Positions 24,716 to 33,366 of a stretch of 64,000 nucleotides of DNA are shown here, in pieces. Both the position numbers and the translations under genes were made by a program. Each line of letters opens with the position of its first letter. Position 1 is the stretch's first letter. The notes beneath the pieces are model-generated. The model was not told the origin of the DNA, made no database searches, and worked only from the letters and a program-made list of their open reading frames with translations. The stretch covers positions 83,903 through 147,902 of the forward strand of contig NZ_JAODTZ010000022.1 of the NCBI RefSeq assembly GCF_025399795.1, in the 5' to 3' direction. This DNA comes from Streptomyces rhizosphaerihabitans (GTDB taxonomy: Bacteria; Actinomycetota; Actinomycetes; Streptomycetales; Streptomycetaceae).

Positions 24716-26472
24716 CAGTACTTACGCTCCATCGGCTGGTAGCGGGTCTGGACGACCGGCTTGTAGTCGAGACGGATGGACTCGGTGCCGTCGTCGCCGA
24801 CCTCGCGGTACGCCATGGTGTGGCGCATGAAGTTGACGTCGTCGCGGGTCGGGTAGTCCTCGCGGTAGTGACCGCCGCGGGACTCCTTGCGGGCGAGCGC
24901 GGAGACGGCCATGACCTCGGCCAGGTCGAGCAGGTTGCCCAGCTCGACGGCTTCGAGGAGGTCCGTGTTGAAGCGCCGGCCCTTGTCCTGGATCGAGACG
25001 TTCAGGTAGCGCTCGCGCAGCTCCGCGATCTTCTCGACCGCCGTCTTGATCGTCTGCTCGGTGCGGAACACCATCACGTTGGCGTCCATGCACTCCTGCA
25101 GTTCCAGGCGGATCGCGGCGACCCGCTCGGTGCCCGTGGAGTTGCGCAGGCGCTCGACCTGGGTCACGACCTGAGCAGCCGGGTCCTCGGGCAGCTCGAT
25201 GTGGGCGTCGACCTTCGCCGAGTACTCCGCGGCGGCGACACCGGCCCGCTTGCCGAACACGTTGATGTCCAGGAGCGAGTTGGTGCCGAGACGGTTGGCG
25301 CCGTGCACCGACACACACGCGACCTCACCGGCGGCGTACAGACCCGGAACGACCGTGGTGTTGTCCGAGAGGACCTCACCCTGGACGTTCGTCGGGATGC
25401 CGCCCATGGCGTAGTGCGCGGTGGGCTGGATCGGGATCGGGTCCGTGTAGGGCTCGATGCCGAGGTAGGTGCGCGCGAACTCCGTGATGTCGGGCAGCTT
25501 GGCGTCCAGCTGCTCCGGCGGGAGGTGCGTGAGGTCGAGGTAGACGTGGTCGCCCTCGGGACCGCAGCCGCGGCCCTCACGGATCTCGGTGTAGATGGAG
25601 CGGGACACGACGTCACGGGACGCGAGGTCCTTCATGACCGGCGCGTACTTCTCCATGAAGCGCTCGCCGTCCTTGTTGCGGAGGATGCCGCCCTCACCGC
25701 GGGCGCCCTCCGTCAGCAGGATGCCCATGCGCCAGATGCCGGTCGGGTGGAACTGGAAGAACTCCATGTCCTCCAGCGGCAGCCCGCGACGGTAGACCGC
25801 CGCCTGGCCGTCACCCGTCAGGGTGTGCGCGTTGGAGGTCACCTTGAAGAACTTGCCGGTGCCGCCGGACGCGTAGATCACGGCCTTCGCCTGGAAGACG
25901 TGGATCTCGCCGGTCGCGAGCTCGTAGGCGACGACGCCCGCCGAGTGCTTGACCCCGTCGATCTCGACGATCAGCTGGTCGAGGACGTAGAACTCGTTGA
26001 AGAACTCCACGCCCTCTTTGACGCAGTTCTGGTAGAGCGTCTGGAGGATCATGTGACCGGTGCGGTCCGCGGCGTAGCAGGACCGGCGGACCGGGGCCTC
26101 GCCGTGGTTGCGGGAGTGACCGCCGAAGCGGCGCTGGTCGATCGTCCCCTGGGGCGTCCGGTTGAACGGCAGGCCCATCTTCTCCAGGTCGAGGACGGAG
26201 TCGATGGCCTCCTTCGCCAGGATCTCGGCGGCGTCCTGGTCGACCAGGTAGTCACCACCCTTGATCGTGTCGAAGGTGTGCCACTCCCAGTTGTCCTCTT
26301 CCACGTTGGCGAGCGCGGCGGCCATACCGCCCTGCGCGGCGCCCGTGTGGGAGCGGGTCGGGTAGAGCTTCGTCAGCACGGCGGTGCGGCTGCGCTTCGT
26401 CGCCTCGATGGCGGCGCGCATGCCGGCGCCACCGGCGCCGACGATGACGGTGTCGTACTTGTGGATCTTCAT
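24715..26472 (-). CDS. sdhA: succinate dehydrogenase flavoprotein subunit
   Basis: 585 residues from ATG 26472 (MKIHKYDTVIVGAGGAGMRAA), the usual size. Visible: the dinucleotide-binding GAGGAG, SHTGAAQGGMAAALAN with the FAD-linking His, RRFGGHSRNHGEAPVRRSCYAADRTGH, the catalytic FQFHPTGI and GARGEGG segments, and HYAMGGIPTN. It oxidises succinate to fumarate in the TCA cycle at the inner face of the membrane. It follows sdhD by 23 bp and overlaps sdhB. Confidence 0.97.
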   Translation of the reverse strand: MKIHKYDTVIVGAGGAGMRAAIEATKRSRTAVLTKLYPTRSHTGAAQGGMAAALANVEEDNWEWHTFDTIKGGDYLVDQDAAEILAKEAIDSVLDLEKMGLPFNRTPQGTIDQRRFGGHSRNHGEAPVRRSCYAADRTGHMILQTLYQNCVKEGVEFFNEFYVLDQLIVEIDGVKHSAGVVAYELATGEIHVFQAKAVIYASGGTGKFFKVTSNAHTLTGDGQAAVYRRGLPLEDMEFFQFHPTGIWRMGILLTEGARGEGGILRNKDGERFMEKYAPVMKDLASRDVVSRSIYTEIREGRGCGPEGDHVYLDLTHLPPEQLDAKLPDITEFARTYLGIEPYTDPIPIQPTAHYAMGGIPTNVQGEVLSDNTTVVPGLYAAGEVACVSVHGANRLGTNSLLDINVFGKRAGVAAAEYSAKVDAHIELPEDPAAQVVTQVERLRNSTGTERVAAIRLELQECMDANVMVFRTEQTIKTAVEKIAELRERYLNVSIQDKGRRFNTDLLEAVELGNLLDLAEVMAVSALARKESRGGHYREDYPTRDDVNFMRHTMAYREVGDDGTESIRLDYKPVVQTRYQPMERKY

Positions 26473-26495
26473 GATTGGTTGCCTCAGCCCCGTGC

Positions 26496-26987
26496 CTAGC
26501 GGATGTTCGGGTCGAAGGTGAAGATCACCAGCGTGCCCAGCAGAATCGTGAACACCGTGGCGGTGTACAGCAGGCCCTTCAGCCACAGGCGCGTGCCCGC
26601 GCGTTCCGCGTAGTCGTTGATGACGGTACGCAGGCCGTTGGAGCCGTGCAGCATGGCGAGCCACAGCATCGCGAGGTCCCAGGCCTGCCACCAGGGGCTC
26701 GCCCAGCGGCCGGCCACGAAGGCGAAGCCGATCTTGGAGACGCCGCCGTCGAGGACGAGCTGGATCAGCAGGTGGCCGAGGACCAGGACGACCAGGACGA
26801 TGCCGGACAGGCGCATGAAGAGCCAGCCGTACATCTCGAAGTTGCCGCGGGTCGACTTCGGGGTCTTCTTGGTGCGCTTGCGCGGGGCCTCGATGAACGG
26901 GGCCGGGTTGTCGACGCTGTAGGCCGAGAAATCTCCGGCGCCCTCCACGGGGCCGATACCGGAAGCGGCGGTGTCAGTAGTGGACAT
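26496..26987 (-). CDS. sdhD: succinate dehydrogenase membrane subunit
   Basis: 163 residues: ~50 hydrophilic residues, then three membrane helices (YGWLFMRLSGIVLVVLVLGHLLIQLV; WDLAMLWLAMLHGSNGLRTVI; WLKGLLYTATVFTILLGTLVIF). The helix-1 H and the HGSNGLR helix-2 histidine are candidate haem/quinone-site residues. It anchors SdhAB. Spacing to sdhC is 5 bp. Confidence 0.93.
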   Translation of the reverse strand: MSTTDTAASGIGPVEGAGDFSAYSVDNPAPFIEAPRKRTKKTPKSTRGNFEMYGWLFMRLSGIVLVVLVLGHLLIQLVLDGGVSKIGFAFVAGRWASPWWQAWDLAMLWLAMLHGSNGLRTVINDYAERAGTRLWLKGLLYTATVFTILLGTLVIFTFDPNIR

Positions 26988-26992
26988 CTGCG

Positions 26993-27373
26993 TCAGCTCC
27001 CGAATACTTCGCGGAATGCGTGACCGAGGACGGGGTAAAGAGCCCCGAACATCAGCACGACCCAGATACCGACGACGGACCAGAGCATCTGCTTCTGGTA
27101 GCGCGGGCCCTTGGACCAGAAATCGACGGCGATGACACGCAGGCCGTTGAGCGCGTGGAAGAGGATGGCGGCGACGAGGCCGTATTCCAGCAGCGCGACG
27201 ATCGGCGACTTGTACGTGGCCACGACGTTGTCGTATTGCTCGGGGGAGACACGGACGAGAGCAGTGTCCAGGACGTGTACGAACAGGAAGAAGAAGATGA
27301 GGACGCCGGTGACTCGATGAGCCACCCAGGACCACATTCCTTCCCGGCCGCGGTACAGCGTTCCAGCCGGCAC
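26993..27373 (-). CDS. sdhC: succinate dehydrogenase cytochrome b subunit
   Basis: 126 residues from GTG 27373 with GGAGGG upstream. SWVAHRVTGVLIFFFLFVHVLD carries the SdhC signature (H-R-x-T-G and the following histidine); two further helices follow (ALLEYGLVAAILFHALNGLRVI and WSVVGIWVVLMFGALYPVLGHAF). It is the first gene of the sdhCDAB operon. Confidence 0.95.
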   Translation of the reverse strand: MPAGTLYRGREGMWSWVAHRVTGVLIFFFLFVHVLDTALVRVSPEQYDNVVATYKSPIVALLEYGLVAAILFHALNGLRVIAVDFWSKGPRYQKQMLWSVVGIWVVLMFGALYPVLGHAFREVFGS

Positions 27374-27543
27374 GGAAGAACCCTCCGGGAGCGGGGATTG
27401 GGGCCGCGCCGGCTTCTCTGTCGGTCGGGCCCGGCCGGGTACGGTCCACCGGCCCCGGCCATCGTAGCGACGTGTTGTCGGAACGTTTACAGCGGCCCTA
27501 TCAATGTGATCAAACTGGCAATCAATCAGCCACGTTCGGGCTA
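27374..27543 (-). promoter_or_regulatory. sdhCDAB promoter region
   Basis: 170 bp between sdhC and the 3' end of the uraD homologue, with an A/T-rich stretch at about 27480-27540. On the minus strand TTGATC and TAAACG are separated by 18 bp and could be -35/-10 boxes. No perfect palindrome and no Rex-type site (TTGTGAA...TTCACAA) was found. Confidence 0.4.
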
Positions 27544-28113
27544 TTACGGGCGCCGGATGTCGGCGATTCGCGGCTCCTGGGCGAACTGACGGACGAGCCG
27601 GGTCAGCCGGCCGCGGGCCAGTCCGCGCAGCTCGTCGGCCGTGATGACCCGCTCCTCCTCGGGGTCGTTCGTCAGGCGCGACCGGATTCCGACGAGCACC
27701 CGGTCGAGGGCCTCCCCGGGGGCGAATCCGTCCAGACAGATGACGAACACATGTCCGAATCTGCTCTCGTACGCGGCGTGCGCGGCGCTCAGCGCGGTGT
27801 GGGCAGCGGAGTACGCGCTGTCCGGGAGCGACGTGAGCGACTCACCGGCCAGGGCTTCGGCCAGGTCGGCGGGGGTCAGGTCGTACGCCGCCTCGTCGGC
27901 CGCGGCCAGTAGCGCGCCGAGATCCGGGTAGGGGCGGTGGTCGGTCAGACGGTGGACCCAGCGCAGGCTGCGGCAGCAGGTGAGCAGGGCACGGGTGACC
28001 TCGTCGGCGGGTGCGGAGTTGAACCCGTCGAGGCGGGCCGGGGACGGCGCCGCGCTCTTCTGCTCGGGGAGGGCGACCTGGCCGGGGAGGCGTGGGAGAC
28101 GGTGAGACGTCAG
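27544..28113 (-). CDS. uraD: 2-oxo-4-hydroxy-4-carboxy-5-ureidoimidazoline (OHCU) decarboxylase
   Basis: About 189 residues. The frame encodes GFNSAPADEVTRALLTCCRSLRWVHRL..HRPYPDLGALLAAAD, AYSAAHTALSAAHAAYESRFGHVFVICLDGFAPGEALDRVLVGIRSRLTNDPEEE, and ITADELRGLARGRL, matching OHCU decarboxylase (UraD), which converts the urate-oxidation product OHCU to S-allantoin. The catalytic His and Glu regions (HRPYP, ESRFG) are present. No ATG, GTG or TTG occurs in frame between the upstream stop at 28216-28218 and GTG 27750, which is inside the conserved core. The best start is CTG 28113, preceded by GAGGA at 6-nt spacing. No other purine-degradation gene is nearby. Confidence 0.82.
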   Translation of the reverse strand: MTSHRLPRLPGQVALPEQKSAAPSPARLDGFNSAPADEVTRALLTCCRSLRWVHRLTDHRPYPDLGALLAAADEAAYDLTPADLAEALAGESLTSLPDSAYSAAHTALSAAHAAYESRFGHVFVICLDGFAPGEALDRVLVGIRSRLTNDPEEERVITADELRGLARGRLTRLVRQFAQEPRIADIRRP

Positions 28114-28613
28114 CGTGGGTCCTCGGCGGTGGGGGTGAGACGCGCGACGTCCAGTGAGCGTGACGTGCGTGCGATACGTGTGTTTCGGCAGGGGGGGAAG
28201 TGAAAGGCGTGCTGCTCACGCTATCGAGGTGTGTCGGGACCTGTCCGACGGATGCCCGGATTTCACCCGCACGGGAGAGTTTCGGAGCGTGTGGTGGACG
28301 ACTTCGCTGACGGTCGGGGCAGAGTTCGCGGGGGAGCGGAGAAGCGGCGCCGAGAGCGGAGTGCGGAGAGCGGAGTGGAGAGGTGGACACCGCGATGGAG
28401 GAGTACACCTGAATGGAGGGCCGGGCCCGGCGGCGGCATGAGCTCGGCGGACCGGGCGGGGCGAATGGGGGAGCGCCCGGGCGCAGACATGGGCGTGGCG
28501 GGACCGGCGGGGAGAAATGCGTGGCGAAATGGGTGGGGCGCAGTGAGCAGATTCAAGTGAGCAGAGCGTAGTGATCAGGGTTGAGCGAGCGCGGTGAGAA
28601 TGAGGGTGACGGA
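28114..28613. other. 500-bp non-coding stretch, purine-rich centre
   Basis: No supportable gene. Around 28325-28390 the plus strand is almost entirely G and A, with repeated GAGCGGAGTGCGGAGA-like words. 28480-28600 is relatively rich in A and T with several GTGAGCAG words and probably contains the hexosaminidase promoter. I cannot place promoter boxes. Confidence 0.4.
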
Positions 28614-30260
28614 GTGAGTGGTGGCAGGCGGCGGGCGCCGCGGCGGCGGACAGGGCCCAACGGGCAGGCCGGGCTCGTCGCGGGCGGTCTGGCGGTCGCC
28701 GGTGTCGTCGCGGTGGCTGTGGCGGTCTGGCCCGGCGGAGACGGGCAGCCGGCCGGGGCGCGGGCGCCGTCCGCCGACCGGTCGCAGGCCGTGTCCGCCG
28801 GCCTGTCGCCCGCCGCCAGTCCCTCGCCGACCCGGAGCTACCCCCTCTCCAAGGCCCCCCGCACCATCCCGGCCGTACGGGAACACGTCGCGGCCCGCGG
28901 CCCCGGCTGGCGTCCGGCCGCCGGTGCCCGTGTGGTCGTGGACAACAACGGCCTCGCCGACGAGGGCAGGCTGCTCGCCGGCGAGCTCAAGCTGACGTAC
29001 GCGGGGCGGACGGGCGCCAAGGCCGGCGATGTCGAACTGGGCCTCGACAAGGGGACCGCGGGCCCGGAGTCGTACTCCCTCACTGTCAAGAACAGCCGGG
29101 TCAAGATCACCGGGCCCGCCGAGGCCGGTGTCTTCTACGGCACGCGCACCCTCAAGCAGGAGGTGCACGGCGGCGGCACGGCGCCGGAGGGCGTCGTACG
29201 CGACCGGCCCGCGAAGCCGTTCCGCGGGTTCATGCTCGACATCGCGCGCAAGCACTTCACGGCGGCCTGGATCGAGGACCGGGTGCGGGAGCTCGGGGAT
29301 CTGAAGTACAACCAGCTCGGCCTGCACTTCTCCGACGACCAGGGCTTCCGCATCCAGTCCGACACGCACCCCGAGATCGTGTCGAACCAGCACCTGACGA
29401 AGGCGGAGGTGCGTCGGATCCTCGCCCTCGCGGCGAGCCGGCACATCACCGTCGTGCCCGAGATCGACTCGCCGGGCCACCTCGGCGCGGTCATCGCGGC
29501 GCACCCCGACCTCCAGCTGCGCAATGTGTCGGGGGTCCCTGTCCGCGGGGCCGTCGACATCTCCAAGCCCGCGGCGGCCACCATGGTCGACGACCTGCTC
29601 AACGAGTACGCGGGGCTCTTCCCCGGTGCCTACTGGCACCTCGGCGGCGACGAGTACCAGGCCCTGACGGTGGCGAACCCGGCGGCCTCCTTCCCGCAGC
29701 TGGCCACCGCGGCCAGGAACAGGTACGGAGCGGGCGCCAGCGTCGCCGACCTCACGACCGGCTGGCTCAACGACCGCGCCAAACTGATCCACGGGCACGG
29801 CCGGACGGCACGGGCCTGGAACGACGGCATCTTCAGCGGGGGCACAGTCCAGGCGGACGGCGCACTCCAGGTGGCGTACTGGACCGGCAAGGAGATCGGG
29901 GCCCGGCCGCCGCTCGCGTATCTGAGCGCGGGCCGCAAGGTCATCAACTACAACGACGAGTTCCTCTACTACGTCCTCGGCGAACCCCAGACCTTCGTCT
30001 ACCCGACCGGGCAGCGCATCTACGAGCAGTGGACCCCCCTCGTCCTGCGCGGTACGACGCCGGTCCCCGCGAAGTACAACCCCCAGATCCTCGGCGGGTC
30101 CTTCGCCGTCTGGTGCGACCTCGCGGGCTCGCAGACCCAGGACCAGGTCGCGGCGGGCATCCGCATGCCGCTGCGCGCCCTGACCCAGAAACTGTGGGAT
30201 CCGCGGCCGCCGGCCCTGTCCTGGCCTCAGTTCAAGGCACTGGCGAACCAGCTGGGCTGA
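28614..30260 (+). CDS. secreted beta-N-acetylhexosaminidase (GH20)
   Basis: 548 residues from GTG 28614, where GAGGG precedes the start; TTG 28581 is an alternative. A basic twin-arginine-containing N-terminus (RRRAPRRR) leads into a hydrophobic helix (GLVAGGLAVAGVVAVAVAVW), so the enzyme is secreted or membrane-tethered. Residues ~60-190 are the GH20b-like domain; the catalytic barrel follows with FRGFMLDIARKHF, LHFSDDQGFRI, VVPEIDSPGH and the acid/base pair in WHLGGDEYQAL. It releases GlcNAc or GalNAc from chitin-like or wall glycans. Downstream lies a gene remnant rather than a partner gene. Confidence 0.9.
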   Translation: MSGGRRRAPRRRTGPNGQAGLVAGGLAVAGVVAVAVAVWPGGDGQPAGARAPSADRSQAVSAGLSPAASPSPTRSYPLSKAPRTIPAVREHVAARGPGWRPAAGARVVVDNNGLADEGRLLAGELKLTYAGRTGAKAGDVELGLDKGTAGPESYSLTVKNSRVKITGPAEAGVFYGTRTLKQEVHGGGTAPEGVVRDRPAKPFRGFMLDIARKHFTAAWIEDRVRELGDLKYNQLGLHFSDDQGFRIQSDTHPEIVSNQHLTKAEVRRILALAASRHITVVPEIDSPGHLGAVIAAHPDLQLRNVSGVPVRGAVDISKPAAATMVDDLLNEYAGLFPGAYWHLGGDEYQALTVANPAASFPQLATAARNRYGAGASVADLTTGWLNDRAKLIHGHGRTARAWNDGIFSGGTVQADGALQVAYWTGKEIGARPPLAYLSAGRKVINYNDEFLYYVLGEPQTFVYPTGQRIYEQWTPLVLRGTTPVPAKYNPQILGGSFAVWCDLAGSQTQDQVAAGIRMPLRALTQKLWDPRPPALSWPQFKALANQLG

Positions 30261-30519
30261 GGCGGTACCGGGCGCGGCAGGAACGGCTCGTCAACGCCGG
30301 TGGACGTTCTGGATCATCGGGCTGCTGGCCGACCGGGCCTCCTCCGCCGCCTCCGGCAGGGCCGCGACCGCCCAGGCGGTCCAGGATGCCGCCGTCCAGT
30401 CCCTGTTCACCGACGCCTTCGACATCGTGGCCGCCGTGTTCGCGATCCTCGTCGTACTGAAGCTGACGCGGATGCAGGACCGCAAGGCACACGAGGGTCC
30501 GGTCGCGTCCGACGTCTGA
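30261..30519 (+). pseudogene. C-terminal remnant of a DUF4328-type membrane protein, frameshifted
   Basis: From 30301 the frame reads WTFWIIGLLADRASSAASGR, then AVQSLFTDAFDIVAAVFAILVVLKLTRMQDRKAHEG, ending at TGA 30517-30519: two hydrophobic helices as at the end of DUF4328 proteins. There is no start codon in that frame. In another frame the bases just before give RYRARQERLVNA; inserting one T before GGTGG (near 30299) would join the two as LVNAWWTFWIIG, the usual family sequence. So only about 85 codons remain, with a one-base deletion, directly after the GH20 stop. I recognise the family by pattern only. Confidence 0.55.
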
Positions 30520-30755
30520 CGCGCACCGATTCGTCCGCTCGGCGGCCCGGGTCTCACCTGTCCGAGGGGCCCTCGGGTGCTCCTCGGCGTGCCGGGTGCC
30601 GAGTCGGAGTAATTGGCTGAAAACCTGTTCATCCGGCTCCTCGGCAGGCAAGGTGGGGTCGCACTGTGACACTCCTGGTCCGTTGCACGCAGTAAGGGGA
30701 AGTGCGGGCTCCGTAAGGCAAGGGCGCCCTGTCGAGGCATTTCGAGGGAGTCGTG

Positions 30756-31328
30756 ATGAGTCTGGTGGAACTGATCGCTCAGGCCGACGAGCGAGGTCTG
30801 GCGGCGAGCGGTCTGGCTTGTTTGGATCGGTGTGTACCGCTGCTGGGCGGTGACGACGATGTCCTGCGACCCCTGTGGGCGAGCCTGGCGGAGACGGACC
30901 CCTGGGCCGAGTGGGGAACGCGCCTCGACGAGGCGCGCGCCAAGCTGGACGCGGAGGACCCGGAGCCCGCCGTGACCGACGAGGACCACGCCGCCGTGCT
31001 CGCCCGCGTCATGCTCGACGCCGTCCCCTCGAAGCCCTCCGAGGAAGAGCTGCGTGCCTGGTCGGACGCCTGCTCGGTGGCGGCGCTGCAGGTGCACCGC
31101 TTCCTCGACCACGCCGACGACGCGGAGGCGTGTGTGACGGCACGCCGTGAGGGGCGCACGGAGGGCATGTCCCCGCTCGTCGCCGCCGAACTGCGCCGTC
31201 AGGTCGCCATCCTGGAACTGCTCGCCGAGCACGGCAAGGGCGGACTCCGGCCGGCACTGGACGCGTCGACGGAGGGGCGGCGCGTGCTGCGGGCGGTGGT
31301 GTCACGCAGGGCACGCGGGCGGGCGTAG
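30756..31328 (+). CDS. conserved hypothetical protein
   Basis: 190 residues, acidic, soluble, mostly helical. It begins SLVELIAQADERGLAASGLACLDRCVPLLGGDDDVLRPLW and contains a long helix EEELRAWSDACSVAALQVHRFLDHADDAEACVTARREG. No domain recognised. GTG 30753 immediately precedes the ATG used here; GAGGGAG is just upstream. The 235 bp before it contain GCACTGTGACA (30661-30671), repeated upstream of the first sigma gene. Confidence 0.75.
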   Translation: MSLVELIAQADERGLAASGLACLDRCVPLLGGDDDVLRPLWASLAETDPWAEWGTRLDEARAKLDAEDPEPAVTDEDHAAVLARVMLDAVPSKPSEEELRAWSDACSVAALQVHRFLDHADDAEACVTARREGRTEGMSPLVAAELRRQVAILELLAEHGKGGLRPALDASTEGRRVLRAVVSRRARGRA

Positions 31329-31496
31329 CCCCGGGACACGGGTGCGCCGGAGGCGGTACGGCTCCGGCGCACCCCAAACCTTGTTCCTGAGGGGTTTCTG
31401 TGTCGGTCCTGGGGCGGAGATGGCGGTCCTGGGCCGGTGTCGCGAACCCTCGCCCGGACGCGTGACGAATCCGGCCGTCGTCGCGCTCTATCGAGT

Positions 31497-31877
31497 GTGA
31501 ACGCAACTCAAGCAACCCGGCCCTCAGCTGCGACGAAGCCCGTCCGCTGGGCGGCCGACACGGTCGCGACCATGCGCGAGGGTGCCCGGCTGCGCCTCGA
31601 CTACTCGGCACAGAGCCTGTGGCGTGTCGACCGCGTGATCGACGAGATACGCCGGGACGGCGCCCCGTACGCCGCCGTCGAGAGCGTGCTCCGCGGATTC
31701 GGTGCGTACGCCGGTGAGGTCGTCGCCCGTCAGGCCGGCGCCGAGTGGTGGGAGACCGGCGGCGAACACTGGCTGCGCACACCCGACGGTCGACTCTGGG
31801 ACCCGATCGAGGAGGCCCGCCGCTGCTACGCCGGCGACGGCTCCCTGCGCCTGCTGTGCCGTGAGGCCTCCCGCTAG
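31497..31877 (+). CDS. conserved hypothetical protein
   Basis: 126 residues from GTG 31497. The core TVATMREGARLRLDYSAQSLWRVDRVIDEIRRDGAPYAAVESVLRGFGAYAGEVVARQAGAEWWETGGEHWLRTPDGRLWDPIEEARRCYAG resembles a small domain common in Streptomyces (possibly DUF3806-like), soluble and without catalytic motifs I can name. A longer in-frame start at 31437 exists but adds a basic, poorly organised N-terminus. A hairpin lies about 80 bp after the stop. Confidence 0.75.
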   Translation: MNATQATRPSAATKPVRWAADTVATMREGARLRLDYSAQSLWRVDRVIDEIRRDGAPYAAVESVLRGFGAYAGEVVARQAGAEWWETGGEHWLRTPDGRLWDPIEEARRCYAGDGSLRLLCREASR

Positions 31878-31956
31878 CCGACGTGACGACGGCCGGGCCG
31901 TCGTCCGAGCCGTGAGCCCGGGTTCGCCGACCGGGTCGCGCACTGGGCGGCCGACA

Positions 31957-31993
31957 AGCCCTGGTTCGATGTCGAGCGAGGTGAACCAGGGCT
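31957..31993 (+). terminator. hairpin after the 31497-31877 gene
   Basis: AGCCCTGGTTC (31957-31967) and GAACCAGGGCT (31983-31993) form a perfect 11-bp stem with a 15-nt loop. The loop is long for a terminator. The remaining bases to 32218 hold GCACTGTGACA (32111-32121) and presumably the promoter of the sigma gene; I see no other gene between 31878 and 32218. Confidence 0.5.
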
Positions 31994-32218
31994 ATGCGTA
32001 AGGGAGTTGGGTTCCGAGCTCGCGTTGCACCTCTGCCTGCCGCGTGGGCGCACCCCCGGCTGCCGTCGTCCGCGGCCGGTGGTCGGGCTGGACGGGGCGG
32101 GGCGTCTGACGCACTGTGACATTTCCCTGGGGCCCGACGCTGATGACCATGGGGGTGTCGACGCGGCCGACCGCGTCCGGCAGAGCACATTCGGGCGAAC
32201 TCGGTGCGAACGAGGACA

Positions 32219-32839
32219 GTGTTGGGCCAGGGAGGGGTACCCCGCCGCGTGCAGCCGTACGACGCGGAACTGGGCGTGGCCGTGGCGCGGGCGCAAGAGG
32301 GGGACGAGGTCGCCTTCGCGGTCGCGTACCGGATCGTGCAGCCAGGACTGCTCGGCTATCTGCGGGGCGTCGTCGGCGACGAAGCCGAGGACGTGGCGTC
32401 CGACGCCTGGCTGGAGATCGCCCGGGACCTGGGACGGTTCCGGGGGGACGGAGCGGGGTTCCGCGGCTGGACCGCGACCATCGCCCGGCACCGGGCACTG
32501 GACCATCTGCGGCGGCTGAGGGTGAGGCCCCGGGGAACCGCCATCGAGCAGGACGCCCTGGACCTGCCCGGCAGGCACAGCACGCACGACGAGGCGCTGG
32601 AGACCCTGTCCACCGCGTACGCCCTGGAACTGGTCGCGGGACTGCCGCGTGACCAGGCCGAGGCGGTGCTCCTGCGGGTGGTCGTCGGACTCGACGGACC
32701 GGCCGCGGCGCGCGTGCTAGGCAAACGCCCCGGCGCGGTGCGCACCTCCGCCCACCGTGGCCTGAAGCGGCTCGCGCGCCAACTCGGCGTCACGGGTGTG
32801 ACGGATGAGGAGTCCCGGACGCTGGGGGAGTCGGGGTGA
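32219..32839 (+). CDS. ECF RNA polymerase sigma factor (copy 1)
   Basis: 206 residues from GTG 32219. Region 2 runs from VAYRIVQPGLLGYLRGVVGDEAEDVASDAWLEIARDLGRFRGDGAGFRGWTATIARHRALDHLRR; region 4 is LPRDQAEAVLLRVVVGLDGPAAARVLGKRPGAVRTSAHRGLKRLA. The start is chosen because the paralogue at 33556 also begins V-L-G; GTG 32204 and TTG 32222 are alternatives. No membrane anti-sigma gene follows; only a short low-complexity frame overlaps its stop. Confidence 0.9.
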   Translation: MLGQGGVPRRVQPYDAELGVAVARAQEGDEVAFAVAYRIVQPGLLGYLRGVVGDEAEDVASDAWLEIARDLGRFRGDGAGFRGWTATIARHRALDHLRRLRVRPRGTAIEQDALDLPGRHSTHDEALETLSTAYALELVAGLPRDQAEAVLLRVVVGLDGPAAARVLGKRPGAVRTSAHRGLKRLARQLGVTGVTDEESRTLGESG

Positions 32840-33060
32840 GCGGTTCGTCCGGTACGGCCGGCACGCGGTCGTCGCCCGCGGCGGCATCGTCGTACGGCGG
32901 GATGTCGTCCTTCGGTCGCAAGCCGCCACGGGGCGAGGAGCCGCCGTGCGGAGCGGGGCGACGGGGAACCCCGGGAAAGAGCGGGAACGCGGCCGGGACG
33001 CCGGTTCCGCGAGCCTCGGCCACCACGCCGAGGCCGACGAAGTCCAAGCGCGAGCGGTAG
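32836..33060 (+). CDS. possible small basic protein coupled to sigma copy 1
   Basis: 74 codons starting with GTG that overlaps the sigma stop (GTGA). The product is Ser/Gly/Pro/Arg-rich with no hydrophobic helix and no domain. The overlap is what a real downstream gene would show, but composition is what a chance frame in this DNA would show. The equivalent place after sigma copy 2 is occupied by a membrane protein, so this may be all that is left of one. Confidence 0.3.
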   Translation: MSGSSGTAGTRSSPAAASSYGGMSSFGRKPPRGEEPPCGAGRRGTPGKSGNAAGTPVPRASATTPRPTKSKRER

Positions 33061-33366
33061 GCGGGCGGCGGTAGACAGGCCGGGGCCGCCGACAGGTCGC
33101 GGGGCCGAACCGGGCTCCGAGGGCACCGGCGCACATTCCTGCCGATGGCAACGGCCGGGGCCGCCACCCCCCACAGGAGAGGCCCCGACCGTCGCGCGGC
33201 ACGGGCCGCGCGGCGACCCGTACTCCCTACAGCGCCGGGACTGCGTTTTGTGTCACACCTCGCACCGTCACCATGTAGTTGCACGTTGTACGAACATGGA
33301 CGGGGAGCTGTTTCAGGCCGTAACGTGCCTTTCGCGCCGGTGCGGAGAACGGACGACCGCAACCAC
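33061..33366. other. intergenic region before the 23-bp repeats
   Basis: No gene supported. About 33240-33330 is less GC-rich (GTTTTGTGTCACACC; CATGTAGTTGCACGTTGTACGAACATGG) and is the best place for the promoter of sigma copy 2. TGTGTCACA near 33248 contains the inverse of the TGTGACA word seen upstream of the two genes before. Confidence 0.35.

Noticed and set aside
27374..27543. Rex operator for sdhCDAB
   Set aside because: No TTGTGAA-n-TTCACAA palindrome was found in the region.
31924..32001. Short frame encoding DRVAHWAADKPWFDVERG
   Set aside because: No start codon with support and it overlaps the hairpin at 31957-31993; too short to call a gene remnant.
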